DNA of 27,785 bases from Lachnospiraceae bacterium (GTDB lineage: Bacteria; Bacillota; Clostridia; Lachnospirales; Lachnospiraceae), in NCBI GenBank assembly GCA_900766815.1, contig CAAFWV010000046.1, positions 1 through 27,785 of the forward strand. The letters run 5' to 3'. The position numbers and the translations under genes are program-made. Every line of letters starts with the position of its first letter. The stretch's first letter is position 1. Positions 9,038 to 17,587 of the stretch are shown here, piece by piece. The notes beneath the pieces were generated by a model. The model did no database searches and was not told the DNA's origin. It saw only the letters and a program-made list of their open reading frames with translations.

Positions 9038-10246
9038 ATGAAGAAAATACTGTTTGTAATCAATACATTGGGGTTGGCAGGAGCAGAAAAGTCGTTAATA
9101 GAAGTCCTAAAGAGAATTGACCTTAACAACTATTGCGTCGATTTATATGTGTTGCTGGAGCAGGGCGAACTGATTCGGGAAGTTCCGGACGGTATTAATG
9201 TATTAAACCGGGATTTTTCAGCCTGTCCTATTCATTCAAAGAAAGGATATAAAGAGCTAAGTAGAAGGGTATTGAAAGCCCTTATAAGAAAAGGCACCTG
9301 GTTCAGGTGCTTTACTTATATTGTAAAGAATTATATACAGATGTTGAAGAAAGGATGCGTACATATAGATAAGCTTTTATGGAAGGCTATTGCCATGTCA
9401 GCAGATTCTAACCCTAATACATATGATCTTGCTATTGCGTATGTTGAAGGTGGTTCCACCTACTATGTCAGCAGAAATGTAAAGGCAAAGCGGAAAGCAG
9501 CCTGGATACATATTTCATATCCTGATGCAGGATATTGTGCGGAGCTTGATGAGGATGCTTATGAAGAAATTGATAACATTATAGTAGTTTCCGATGAAGT
9601 GAAGAAATCCGTTGTTTCGATATATCCGGGTTATGAAGATAAGATTTTACAGATAGACAATATTATTGATTGTGAAAAAATAGAAGAATTATCCGTTAAA
9701 GGTGAAGGTTTTTTGGATAATTATGACGGAATCAGGATACTGTCTGTGGGAAGACTTGATAAACAAAAGGCATATGAACTCAGTATAGAAGCGATGAGAT
9801 ATATAATGGACAAAAAGATCAAGGCAAGATGGTACGTTCTGGGAGAGGGCAGAGAAAGAGACAGCCTGCTTAAATTGATTAAGAAGTTCAATATTGAAGA
9901 AGATTTTGTCCTTTATGGCAATGTTGAGAATCCATATCCATATATGAAGCAGGCAGATATTTATGTTCATGCTTCTGAATATGAAGGGAAAAGTATAGCC
10001 GTTCAGGAAGCTATGACTTTGGGGAAACCTGTTATTGTAAGCGACTGTAACGGTAACAGAGAACTGGTTACAGACGGAATTAACGGTCTGATCTGTCATC
10101 TTAATCCTTCTGAAATTTCTGATTCTATTATCAAGCTGATTAATGATGATGTGTTGGCGAAAAAGATAGGTATTGAAGCGTCGGAAACGATAAAATCAAT
10201 AACTAATGAGACGCATATTTCAGAGTTGTTCCTTAAAATGATCTAA
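9038..10246 (+). CDS. GT4-family glycosyltransferase
   Basis: A 402-residue GT-B glycosyltransferase. The N terminus is the donor-independent Rossmann half with a GLAGAEKSL loop. The C-terminal half carries SVGRLDKQKAYELSIEA and the retaining E-x7-E motif (E316 and E324 in YEGKSIAVQEAM), followed by GKPVIVSDCNGNRELV. It is a cytoplasmic enzyme that adds a sugar from an NDP donor to a glycan acceptor; the sugar cannot be told from sequence. The gene starts one base after the DUF2304 stop. A terminator-like inverted repeat lies within the coding region (9291-9313) and is listed separately. Confidence 0.85.
   Translation: MKKILFVINTLGLAGAEKSLIEVLKRIDLNNYCVDLYVLLEQGELIREVPDGINVLNRDFSACPIHSKKGYKELSRRVLKALIRKGTWFRCFTYIVKNYIQMLKKGCVHIDKLLWKAIAMSADSNPNTYDLAIAYVEGGSTYYVSRNVKAKRKAAWIHISYPDAGYCAELDEDAYEEIDNIIVVSDEVKKSVVSIYPGYEDKILQIDNIIDCEKIEELSVKGEGFLDNYDGIRILSVGRLDKQKAYELSIEAMRYIMDKKIKARWYVLGEGRERDSLLKLIKKFNIEEDFVLYGNVENPYPYMKQADIYVHASEYEGKSIAVQEAMTLGKPVIVSDCNGNRELVTDGINGLICHLNPSEISDSIIKLINDDVLAKKIGIEASETIKSITNETHISELFLKMI
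9291..9313 (+). repeat. Terminator-like inverted repeat inside the GT4 gene
   Basis: The arms GCACCTG (9294-9300 read as the G94-G00 strand) and CAGGTGC (9304-9310) pair perfectly around a 3-base loop. The stem can extend by a G-U and two A-U pairs to 10 pairs, and TTTACTTAT follows. It lies within codons, so it may be chance or a weak internal pause or attenuation point. Not called a terminator because the U-tract is interrupted. Confidence 0.35.
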
Positions 10247-10258
10247 GGGGGATAGATT

Positions 10259-11047
10259 ATGAAAAAAGAAGTACTAATTATTATACCTGCGTATAATGAA
10301 GCAAAGACAATTGAAGCATTACTTGAAGAACTTGAGAAAACGGAAATATCAGAGATAGCTGATGTGTTAATCATGAATGATGCGTCCAAGGACGGCACTC
10401 AGTTTATTTGCAGAAAGAGGGGACATCATGTAATTACGCATGTATTTAATTTGGGATACGGAAGCGGACTACAGGTAGGATACAAATATGCAATCAGAAG
10501 GAAATACAAATATGTAATTCAGATGGATGCAGATGGTCAGCATGATGCAAGCAATGTGTTAAAGATATACGAGTCACTTATAACAAAAGACGAGAATGGA
10601 GCCTGCCCTGATATTGTTTTGGGATCAAGATTTTTAGAAGGTGCAGAGGGTTTTTCAATATCAGGAATCAAAAAGATTGCCATTGGATTTTTCAGAGCTC
10701 TAATTAAGAATACCACAGGTGTAAAAATATCAGATCCAACCTCCGGTTTACAGGGATTAAGTAAACGAGCTGTATGGTATTATTCGAAATATAAGCATTT
10801 TGATGATAAGTATCCGGATGCTAATATGTTGACACAGATGTTATTGCTAGGTTTCAACGTTAAGGAGATTCCCGCGATTATGCATGATAGAAGTGAGGGT
10901 ACAAGCATGCATACAGGATTGATTAAGCAGGGAATATATATGGTTAGAATGGTATTCTCGATTATAGCTGTATTGGTAAGAGTAATATCGTTCAAAATAG
11001 ATAAAGAAATCTTTACAGAGTATGAGCAGATAGAAGGAATGCAATAA
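10259..11047 (+). CDS. GT2 glycosyltransferase, DPM1/polyprenyl-phosphate type
   Basis: A 262-residue GT-A glycosyltransferase. Motifs: PAYNEAKTIEALL at the N terminus, MNDASKDGT, and a DAD metal/nucleotide motif (D90-A91-D92 in QMDADGQHD). The GSRF and DPTSGLQGLS stretches are typical of dolichol/undecaprenyl-phosphate sugar synthases. The C terminus has a hydrophobic stretch (about residues 222-243). It probably charges a polyprenyl phosphate with a sugar at the inner face of the membrane, giving a lipid-linked donor that a GT-C enzyme could use. The DUF2304 gene two genes upstream is a usual companion. The start follows a GGGGGA site; the stop shares a base with the next ATG. Confidence 0.85.
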   Translation: MKKEVLIIIPAYNEAKTIEALLEELEKTEISEIADVLIMNDASKDGTQFICRKRGHHVITHVFNLGYGSGLQVGYKYAIRRKYKYVIQMDADGQHDASNVLKIYESLITKDENGACPDIVLGSRFLEGAEGFSISGIKKIAIGFFRALIKNTTGVKISDPTSGLQGLSKRAVWYYSKYKHFDDKYPDANMLTQMLLLGFNVKEIPAIMHDRSEGTSMHTGLIKQGIYMVRMVFSIIAVLVRVISFKIDKEIFTEYEQIEGMQ

Positions 11048-12366
11048 TGATAAAAGGGTTGTTTCAAAAAAGAGGTTTTGTGCCTGCTAAATTTATAGAA
11101 ATAAATGATGAGCTCGTTAACCCCGAGAGAGGTTGGTATCAGATACATACATTTAAACTTGGAGAGGATATCTCAATGAAGGACAGGGAGTATACACTGA
11201 ATACTACGGATACTCTTGCGCTTGTTCTTATAGATATCAGCAATTACAGATTGAAGCCATTGGATGAGTTGGCCGTAAATCAGTTACATATGATATTTGA
11301 TTTTTTTAGGGATTATCGGTTGGATATGGTTGTCAGGGTAGTATATGACACCATCGGAAAATGTATGGAAACTGAGCCCGAGGATGAGTCGGTTGTTATC
11401 AGCCATATGAATACCTTAGGTCCGATATTGCATGAGTATTCGGGAGAGATATTTGTATATCAGGGTCTGCTCATCGGAAACTGGGGAGAGATGCACTCCT
11501 CAAAGTTTTTATCTCCTAACAGATTAAAGAGACTGGCGGATGTTATTTTGAAGGAACTCGAGAATACCGCGTACTTAGCTGTAAGACGACCTGCATATGT
11601 TAGGATTCTTTTTCCTGAGGGAGAGGATGTAAGACAGAGCAGAGTTGGTCTGTTCGATGATGCTATTCTTGCATCACCTACACACATGGGAACTTTCGGA
11701 AATCAGTCAAGACTGACGTCTAGAAGAGATCAGTCATGGAAACCGGATGAAGAGATGGAATATGTCACAGAACTGTGTGATCGTGTGCCATATGGCGGTG
11801 AAGCTTTATGGACCGATGAGACAGATGAATTAACAGGAATCAGGGGCTCTCTTTCGTTGATTTCAGATTACTTCCAAAATCTTCACTTGTCCTACTTAAA
11901 TCGTATTCATGATCCTGTATTTCTTCAAAAACTAAGGGAAATGACATGGAACAAAAAAGATGTATTTAAGGGTCTTGATGGATATGAGTATATAGGAAGA
12001 CATCTGGGTTATAGATTTGTAATTAGAAAGGTTGAATGCAATATTGATAAGTCTACAGATACGGTTACGTGGGAGATTGAAATAGATAATATTGGCTTTT
12101 CAAGAGTATTTTTTGAATCAGAGTCATATCTTCGAGGTTTGGATGAAAATGGTAATGAGAAGATTATAGATATAAGTGAGTGGATGCAATTATCTACTTT
12201 GGCTTCAAAAGAAAGACATACCTTTAATATTCAGACAGAGCCTTTGTTCGGTGAGGTTTTCTTGTATTCTAATAAGAAATCTACAAAGAGAGCGGTTTTC
12301 TTTGCCAATCAAAAGAATTCCGATGATTGTAAAGAGGGTGAAATTGCTTTAGGCAGAGTAAATTGA
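11047..12366 (+). CDS. DUF4832/DUF4874 protein, glycoside hydrolase-like, no signal peptide
   Basis: A 439-residue protein. The N-terminal NPERGWYQ motif (residues 25-32), the GNWGEMH motif (Glu at 148) and GGEALW (Glu at 252) fit the DUF4874 plus DUF4832 pair, a TIM barrel followed by a beta-rich domain (from about residue 330, with TVTWEIEIDNIG). The two Glu residues are placed like the acid/base and nucleophile of retaining glycoside hydrolases. Many relatives are secreted, but here the N terminus (MIKGLFQKRGFVPAK) has no hydrophobic core, so the protein appears cytoplasmic. It may trim or bind lipid-linked glycan intermediates. Start at the ATG overlapping the previous TAA. Activity is not established for the family. 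Confidence 0.7.
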   Translation: MIKGLFQKRGFVPAKFIEINDELVNPERGWYQIHTFKLGEDISMKDREYTLNTTDTLALVLIDISNYRLKPLDELAVNQLHMIFDFFRDYRLDMVVRVVYDTIGKCMETEPEDESVVISHMNTLGPILHEYSGEIFVYQGLLIGNWGEMHSSKFLSPNRLKRLADVILKELENTAYLAVRRPAYVRILFPEGEDVRQSRVGLFDDAILASPTHMGTFGNQSRLTSRRDQSWKPDEEMEYVTELCDRVPYGGEALWTDETDELTGIRGSLSLISDYFQNLHLSYLNRIHDPVFLQKLREMTWNKKDVFKGLDGYEYIGRHLGYRFVIRKVECNIDKSTDTVTWEIEIDNIGFSRVFFESESYLRGLDENGNEKIIDISEWMQLSTLASKERHTFNIQTEPLFGEVFLYSNKKSTKRAVFFANQKNSDDCKEGEIALGRVN

Positions 12367-12367
12367 T

Positions 12368-13912
12368 ATGAATGAAAATACTAAATCAAGAACAGAACAT
12401 TCGGTTCGTAATGCAGTATTTGCATCCGGCGGAAAGATATCAATAGTAATAATGGGATTTATCTGTAGGATTGTCTTTACCCACACCCTCTCGCAAGACT
12501 ATGTTGGCGTAAATGGACTATTCTACATGATTCTGTATGCACTTTCGCTTCCCGAAATAGGTCTTGCAACAGCTATGGCATACAACATGTATGAGCCGGT
12601 TGTTAATAATGACATCGAGAAGCAACAGTCATTGCTGATATATTACAGTCGGTTTCTGCGAAATGTTGCAATTGGAATAGGAATACTTGGATTATCTCTT
12701 ATTCCTTTCATGCGAATATTTGTATATAGTGAAGCTGATGTGAGTAATGTGTATCTTATATACTGCATGTATCTTGCCAATACTTTATTGTCTTATGTGG
12801 GAATTTATAGAAGGATAGTGTTAGATGCTCATCAGCTATATCATTATTGGTCCATATATCAGGCATTGACCTGCCTGGTACAGCAATTATTACAAATTGT
12901 TTGTCTGATTGTAACCCATAATTACATTCTTTACTTAAGTCTGTTATTGGTAGCAACAATTTGTGCCAATATACTTACAACACGTAAAGCAAATGAACTT
13001 TTCCCTTATGCCAAGGAAAGAAAAGCAAAGTGTCTACCGGAAGCAGAAGAGAAGGAGATCAAGAAAAATCTTCATTCTATATTGTTGCAAAAAGGTGGAG
13101 ATATTGCGGTAAATAATACAGATTGTCTTATTTTGTCAGCAATTGCGGGATTGGATATTGCCGGAATTTATTATTTGTATTATTTGATAGTTGAATCAAT
13201 AAGAGGTGTATATTGTCAGGTTGTTGCAGGAGTAACAGCCAGCGTAGGTAACCTTGGTGTAAGCTCCGGTAGCAAACGAATTAAGGGTGTATTTGATTCA
13301 ATTTATTTATTAGGTCACTGGGTGTACGGATTAACTGCGATCTGTTTTTATCTAATACTTGATGAATTTATTGGAATTACCTTTGGTGAAGTATTTGTCT
13401 TTGACGGATACATGACATTGTTAATTTGTGTCAATTTCTATTTAATCGGTCTTTGTCAGGCGGGATATCTGTTTAGAGACTCGTTGGGATTATTTAATTT
13501 TGACAGATATCGCTCCATAATAGCCGCTACAATCAATTTAATTTCCTCTATTGTATTGGGACTTAAGTTTGGCGCAGAAGGTGTAATGCTTGGCACCCTG
13601 GTTAGTACTGTAGCTATCTCGATTTGGTTAGATCCTGTTATCCTTTATAAGAAAAAATTTAAGCTTTCTTCAATAAGATATTTTGCTAAGTTTCTGTTAT
13701 CTCTTACAGAAACTGTTTTAGCTTTTTCATTATCGTTATGGCTTTGTTCGTTTATTACAACAAAGGGTATATTCCCGATGTTACTCAGAGCCATCATCGG
13801 CTTTGTTATTACGAATATGGTGTATTTTATCTGTAATTATAAGTCTGAAGCCTTTGCATTCCTCTATGATAAAGGCATGCAAATAGTTAAGAAGAAATTG
13901 GAAACACAATGA
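12368..13912 (+). CDS. Wzx-like polysaccharide flippase (MOP superfamily)
   Basis: A 514-residue polytopic protein with about 12-14 membrane helices. The opening NAVFASGGKISIVIMGFICRI, followed by RIVFTHTLSQDYVGVNGLF, is typical of Gram-positive oligosaccharide flippases. It would move an undecaprenyl-linked glycan made by the two upstream glycosyltransferases across the membrane. It is distinct from PelG, so this locus encodes two MOP transporters and very likely two glycan products. The ribosome site is weak. Codon use is visibly A/T-rich in this gene. Its TGA overlaps the next ATG (ATGA). Confidence 0.85.
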   Translation: MNENTKSRTEHSVRNAVFASGGKISIVIMGFICRIVFTHTLSQDYVGVNGLFYMILYALSLPEIGLATAMAYNMYEPVVNNDIEKQQSLLIYYSRFLRNVAIGIGILGLSLIPFMRIFVYSEADVSNVYLIYCMYLANTLLSYVGIYRRIVLDAHQLYHYWSIYQALTCLVQQLLQIVCLIVTHNYILYLSLLLVATICANILTTRKANELFPYAKERKAKCLPEAEEKEIKKNLHSILLQKGGDIAVNNTDCLILSAIAGLDIAGIYYLYYLIVESIRGVYCQVVAGVTASVGNLGVSSGSKRIKGVFDSIYLLGHWVYGLTAICFYLILDEFIGITFGEVFVFDGYMTLLICVNFYLIGLCQAGYLFRDSLGLFNFDRYRSIIAATINLISSIVLGLKFGAEGVMLGTLVSTVAISIWLDPVILYKKKFKLSSIRYFAKFLLSLTETVLAFSLSLWLCSFITTKGIFPMLLRAIIGFVITNMVYFICNYKSEAFAFLYDKGMQIVKKKLETQ

Positions 13913-15093
13913 TTGAAGCTAAGAGCAGACTAAATCTCTGCAAGGCATTGACTAACTGCATATGTGATACCAAACCGGATTCACCATTGGAGATTGATAT
14001 TAACCTCGCCCGAAGAAGTTCTGTAACTTCACTTCTTTACCCGATTATCGATTATGTGGATGATGAAAAAAAGGGAGCGATTCAGTCCATGGCAGAACAG
14101 TCAGTGAATCGTTTTTATAAGATGAGTTATATTGCAAGATATTTGCAAAAAATCCTCATGGATAATGGTATCATTTCCATTCTCCTTAAGGGTCCTGCGA
14201 CTGCTGCATATTATCCGGTTCCCGAATACAGAGCCTTTGGAGACATAGACCTGTTACTATATGATCCGAATGATTATGACAAGGCGGACAAACTGTTTGG
14301 GGAGCATGGGATAAGAAGAACTGCCACGCAGGATTCACATCATCATACCTCTTATCTGTATGATAACGTTTGCATTGAACTTCATCGTAAGGTTGTAAGA
14401 GAATTTGCTCAAAAAAAGGTCAATGAAAGAATCGATTCCATCTTTACTCTCGAAGAAAGAAATATTTGCCGGAAGAAGATATTGGGATGCGAATATACCG
14501 TTCTTAAGCCGGAACTTGAACTTCTGTATATGACACTTCACATGATAGAGCATCTGTGTAATGCCGGATTTGGAATAAAGCTTTTGTGCGATTATGTAGC
14601 TGCCCTTAACGGCAATAGTGAAGAAGATACCGTTTCACAATACAGAGGCTATATAGATATGTTGGGCCTGAATACCTTTGTTTTGCGTATGTCGGATATT
14701 TGCGTCGCCTATCTAGGCTTATCCGAACCGGTATATAAACAATTAACCGGAAAAAGTGCGAATACTGAGTTAATCCTAAACGACCATACCGTGGATGAAC
14801 TTCTTAATGAAATATTTGACACCGGTTTATTCGGTTCAGATAACAGTAGCAGGATAGTTGCATTAAATGAAAACGGTATCATTGGACTGATTAAAGAATT
14901 TCATCATCAGACGAAGGAGAATTTTCCTAAGGCTTCTAAATGTCCGCTAACCTGGCCGGGCTTATGGATTGCGACATTTGTGATCTTTGTACGTAACAAC
15001 AAGAAAATTCGTGGAATAGGTATGCTTGACGTAATAAGAGAAGCGGACAGAAGAGGGCAAATAATAGGGAAAATGAATCTTTGGAAGAATTAA
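13909..15093 (+). CDS. Nucleotidyltransferase family protein (NTP_transf_5-like)
   Basis: A 394-residue protein with the nucleotidyltransferase signature GDIDLL (G111, D112, D114), preceded by LLKGPATAAYYPVPEYRAF and followed by ELHRKV and a helical region with HMIEHLCNAGFGIKLLCDY. This is the pattern of the NTP_transf_5 family (PF14907), which occurs in lasso-peptide and other peptide-modification clusters, often with HPrK-like kinases and PqqD proteins, and also in capsule loci. The ATG lies inside the flippase stop (ATGA), so it is coupled to the glycan module, yet the precursor-like gene follows by 134 bases. Substrate unknown: either the 152-aa protein or a glycan intermediate. Confidence 0.75.
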   Translation: MIEAKSRLNLCKALTNCICDTKPDSPLEIDINLARRSSVTSLLYPIIDYVDDEKKGAIQSMAEQSVNRFYKMSYIARYLQKILMDNGIISILLKGPATAAYYPVPEYRAFGDIDLLLYDPNDYDKADKLFGEHGIRRTATQDSHHHTSYLYDNVCIELHRKVVREFAQKKVNERIDSIFTLEERNICRKKILGCEYTVLKPELELLYMTLHMIEHLCNAGFGIKLLCDYVAALNGNSEEDTVSQYRGYIDMLGLNTFVLRMSDICVAYLGLSEPVYKQLTGKSANTELILNDHTVDELLNEIFDTGLFGSDNSSRIVALNENGIIGLIKEFHHQTKENFPKASKCPLTWPGLWIATFVIFVRNNKKIRGIGMLDVIREADRRGQIIGKMNLWKN

Positions 15094-15137
15094 ATTGTAT
15101 ATAATTGTCAGAGTTTTAGTGAAAATCGAAAATTGTA

Positions 15138-15167
15138 TTGACACAGCAATAATTATTGTATTATATT
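15138..15167 (+). promoter_or_regulatory. Sigma-A promoter of the precursor-like gene
   Basis: A perfect -35 TTGACA (15138-15143) and a -10 TATATT (15162-15167) with an 18-base spacer in an AT-rich gap between two genes. The predicted transcript start is about 50 bases before the ATG. No terminator is seen between the upstream nucleotidyltransferase and this promoter, so read-through from the upstream operon can add to expression. Confidence 0.75.
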
Positions 15168-15226
15168 CAAAATGTAGTAGGGAATTAGTACTATAGGTAA
15201 GTATGTGAAGAAAAGTGGGGAATATT

Positions 15227-15685
15227 ATGAAAGGTTACGAAAAGCCAATAGTTTTAGAGAATATTGAATTGTTTGAAGCTGTATATGCTGAGAGTGGTTA
15301 TCAGGAGCCGCCTACAGGTCAGGTATCTGCTTCATGGTCTAATCATAATTCAGGTTCACATTCTTGTATTTCGGTTAATGCAAGTGTGGGAAATGTTCCG
15401 GGTAACTATATCAAGGTAACGGTTACCGTTAATGGAAATGTTCGCAATTTGAGTGACCCCTCAGGTCCTTATACATCATGTGACATTAACGGCAATACCG
15501 CTGTATTTATTAGAGATGGAGCATTTAATCCTAACGAAAGCTTCCAGTTCTCAATTAATCATGCAGAGTGTGGAGATGCCGGACTTGATAATCACGATAC
15601 CACTGAGCATCAGGGTTCATTCTTTGAGACAGGTACCAATATTGGTTCAAGTGATGGATTGAGTGTATCGATTGAAGTTGCATAG
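15227..15685 (+). CDS. Precursor-like exported protein with RiPP-type leader
   Basis: A 152-residue protein; the ATG at 15227 has GGGG six bases upstream, and the in-frame GTG at 15215 is inside that ribosome site and rejected. The leader has Y4-E5-K6-P7 and an amphipathic ELFEAVYAESG stretch; V19-Y20-A21 satisfies the -3/-1 rule of signal peptidases, but there is no hydrophobic signal core. The body (from about residue 22) is rich in Ser, Asn, Gly and Thr, has three Cys (47, 85, 115), and alternates in a way that suggests beta strands (YIKVTVTVNGNV). I recall similar YEKP leaders in Lachnospiraceae peptide clusters but cannot name a family. It stands alone between promoter and terminator, next to kinase, PqqD, S26 peptidase and ABC exporter genes, which suggests it is the modified and exported substrate. 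Confidence 0.7.
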   Translation: MKGYEKPIVLENIELFEAVYAESGYQEPPTGQVSASWSNHNSGSHSCISVNASVGNVPGNYIKVTVTVNGNVRNLSDPSGPYTSCDINGNTAVFIRDGAFNPNESFQFSINHAECGDAGLDNHDTTEHQGSFFETGTNIGSSDGLSVSIEVA

Positions 15686-15701
15686 TGTTTCGTATGAGAT
15701 T

Positions 15702-15729
15702 AGTCCACGGTTTACCGTGGACTTTTTTT
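15702..15729 (+). terminator. Intrinsic terminator after the precursor-like gene
   Basis: A 9-base-pair GC-rich stem, AGTCCACGG and CCGTGGACT, with loop TTTA, runs into seven T (15723-15729). It closes the precursor transcript and any read-through from the pel and glycan genes. Confidence 0.95.
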
Positions 15730-15796
15730 GTCTGCTATGTTGGTAAACCAAGACCTGGATGATATGAAATGAATAATAATACGGAGCGTAATTGAA

Positions 15797-15825
15797 TTGG
15801 TTAACATGTATTACTATGGTATAAT
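15797..15825 (+). promoter_or_regulatory. Extended -10 promoter of the ABC exporter operon
   Basis: Extended -10 element TGG-TATAAT (TATAAT 15820-15825) with a weak -35 TTGGTT (15797-15802), spacer 17. It lies after the terminator and 41 bases before the exporter ATG, so it drives a unit separate from the precursor-like gene. Confidence 0.75.
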
Positions 15826-15866
15826 GTATAAGGCGAATTGTCCTGACGAGTAGGGGAATATATACT

Positions 15867-17585
15867 ATGAAGAAGCTTGATGGGGAAGCTTTGAACAGAA
15901 TAATGAATAGGGTTGATTGGATATATGGATATGGGAAGAAGCATTTCTTCTCGATTATCATATATACCGTTATTGGGATGTCCGGGGCTGCTGCAGTTCT
16001 TTTAGGCAGTCTTGTTTCCAGGGACCTTGTTGATATTATTACCGGTCATAAAACCGGAGAACTAATCCGTACCTTCTGTATGCTTATTGGTGTACAGCTT
16101 GGTATAGTTGCGCTCAACAATCTGTCGTCTTATATCAGTATGCTGATTAATCTTAAGGTTGAGAATGAAATTAAGGCTGATGTTTATGACAAGCTTATGA
16201 TTACGGACTGGGAATCCCTTAGCAAGTATCATTCGGGTCATATTATGGCCAGATGGTCCGGAGACTGCTCGAGTGTGGCGACAGGTATATTAAATACAAT
16301 CCCTAATGCATGTGTATATTTATTTAAGTTCTGTACGGCCTTATATATGGTTGTAAAGAATGACTGGACCTTCGCACTGATTGCAATTGCCAGCGTTCCG
16401 CTATCCTTCTTTGTGTCAAGAACAAATCTCAAGAGAATGCGTAAAGCCAATATGGGTGCGATGGAATTCTCTGCCAGGATGTCTTCATTTACCCAGGAAT
16501 CCTTCTCCAATATTCAGAATGTTAAAGCCTTTGATATGATAGGTCTCTACTGTGACAGACTGAGGGAGCTGCAGAAGGAGAATAACGGAATAAAGACCAC
16601 CTATCAGAAGGTTACAATTGTTAATTCTATTATTCTTACACTTGTTTCCAATATAATTACATACCTTATCTACGGCTGGGGTGTATACAGAGTATGGAGC
16701 GGAGATATTACCTACGGAACCATGACCATGTTCCTTGCTCTGTCCAATACCTTATCAGGTACAACCCAGAGTCTTATCGGGCTTGTTCCGAGTACTATTA
16801 ATCTAACCAATGCTGCAGCCAGAATCATGGATTTGCTGGAACTCCCGAGAGAGGATTACAGTATGAGTGAGGAGGTAAGTGAATTCTACGACAGGAATAG
16901 AATTAATGGTATCGGTGTTAGGATTAAGAATACTTCCTTTAATTACATGTCTGGAACCGAGGTCTTCCATAATGCCTGCTTCGAAGCCTATCCAAGAGAG
17001 GTGGTTGGACTGGTTGGTCCATCGGGAGAGGGTAAGACCACAATGCTTAGACTTATGCTTGCCATAGTCAATGCCTATGAAGGAGAGAATGAGGTTGTTG
17101 CAGGTGATGGTAAGACTAATGCTGAAACCATGCCCATAACCGCGTCCACCAGACAGCTCTTTGCCTATGTTCCTCAGGGTAATTCCATGTTCCCGGGTAC
17201 AATAGCGGATAATATGCGCAATGTTAAGAGGGATGCTACGGATGATGAGATAATAGATGCGCTGAAGATGGCCTGCGCCTGGGACTTCGTATCTAAGCTG
17301 CCCGATGGTATCAATACTACCATTAAAGAGAGAGGTACCGGCTTCTCTGAGGGTCAGTCACAACGACTGTCCATTGCAAGAGCCCTGCTTCGTAATTCTC
17401 CGATATTGCTTTTGGATGAGGCAACCTCAGCCCTTGATGCAGGTACGGCATCTAAGGTGCTTAGGAATATTACCTCAAGTGCATACCCGAGGACCTGTAT
17501 ACTGACCACTCACAGACTGGAGGTTATGGATATCTGTGACAGGAAGTATACTGTATCAAACCTTGAAGTCAAAGAGGAGGCGTGA
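15867..17585 (+). CDS. ABC exporter, fused permease and ATPase
   Basis: A 572-residue half-transporter. Residues ~30-310 hold about six membrane helices; the ATPase follows with Walker A GPSGEGKT (384-391), Q-loop YVPQGN, signature FSEGQSQRLS, Walker B ILLLDEATSALD and H-loop TTHR. There is no N-terminal C39 peptidase domain, so it cannot remove a leader. It is predicted to export the product of the precursor-like gene 180 bases upstream, as a homodimer in the cytoplasmic membrane. The signature has FSEG in place of LSGG, which is tolerated in exporters. The stop is two bases before the next ATG. Confidence 0.9.
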   Translation: MKKLDGEALNRIMNRVDWIYGYGKKHFFSIIIYTVIGMSGAAAVLLGSLVSRDLVDIITGHKTGELIRTFCMLIGVQLGIVALNNLSSYISMLINLKVENEIKADVYDKLMITDWESLSKYHSGHIMARWSGDCSSVATGILNTIPNACVYLFKFCTALYMVVKNDWTFALIAIASVPLSFFVSRTNLKRMRKANMGAMEFSARMSSFTQESFSNIQNVKAFDMIGLYCDRLRELQKENNGIKTTYQKVTIVNSIILTLVSNIITYLIYGWGVYRVWSGDITYGTMTMFLALSNTLSGTTQSLIGLVPSTINLTNAAARIMDLLELPREDYSMSEEVSEFYDRNRINGIGVRIKNTSFNYMSGTEVFHNACFEAYPREVVGLVGPSGEGKTTMLRLMLAIVNAYEGENEVVAGDGKTNAETMPITASTRQLFAYVPQGNSMFPGTIADNMRNVKRDATDDEIIDALKMACAWDFVSKLPDGINTTIKERGTGFSEGQSQRLSIARALLRNSPILLLDEATSALDAGTASKVLRNITSSAYPRTCILTTHRLEVMDICDRKYTVSNLEVKEEA

Positions 17586-17587
17586 TT

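Noticed and set aside
15215..15226. GTG at 15215 as the start of the precursor-like gene
   Set aside because: It overlaps the ribosome site used by ATG 15227 and would have none of its own.
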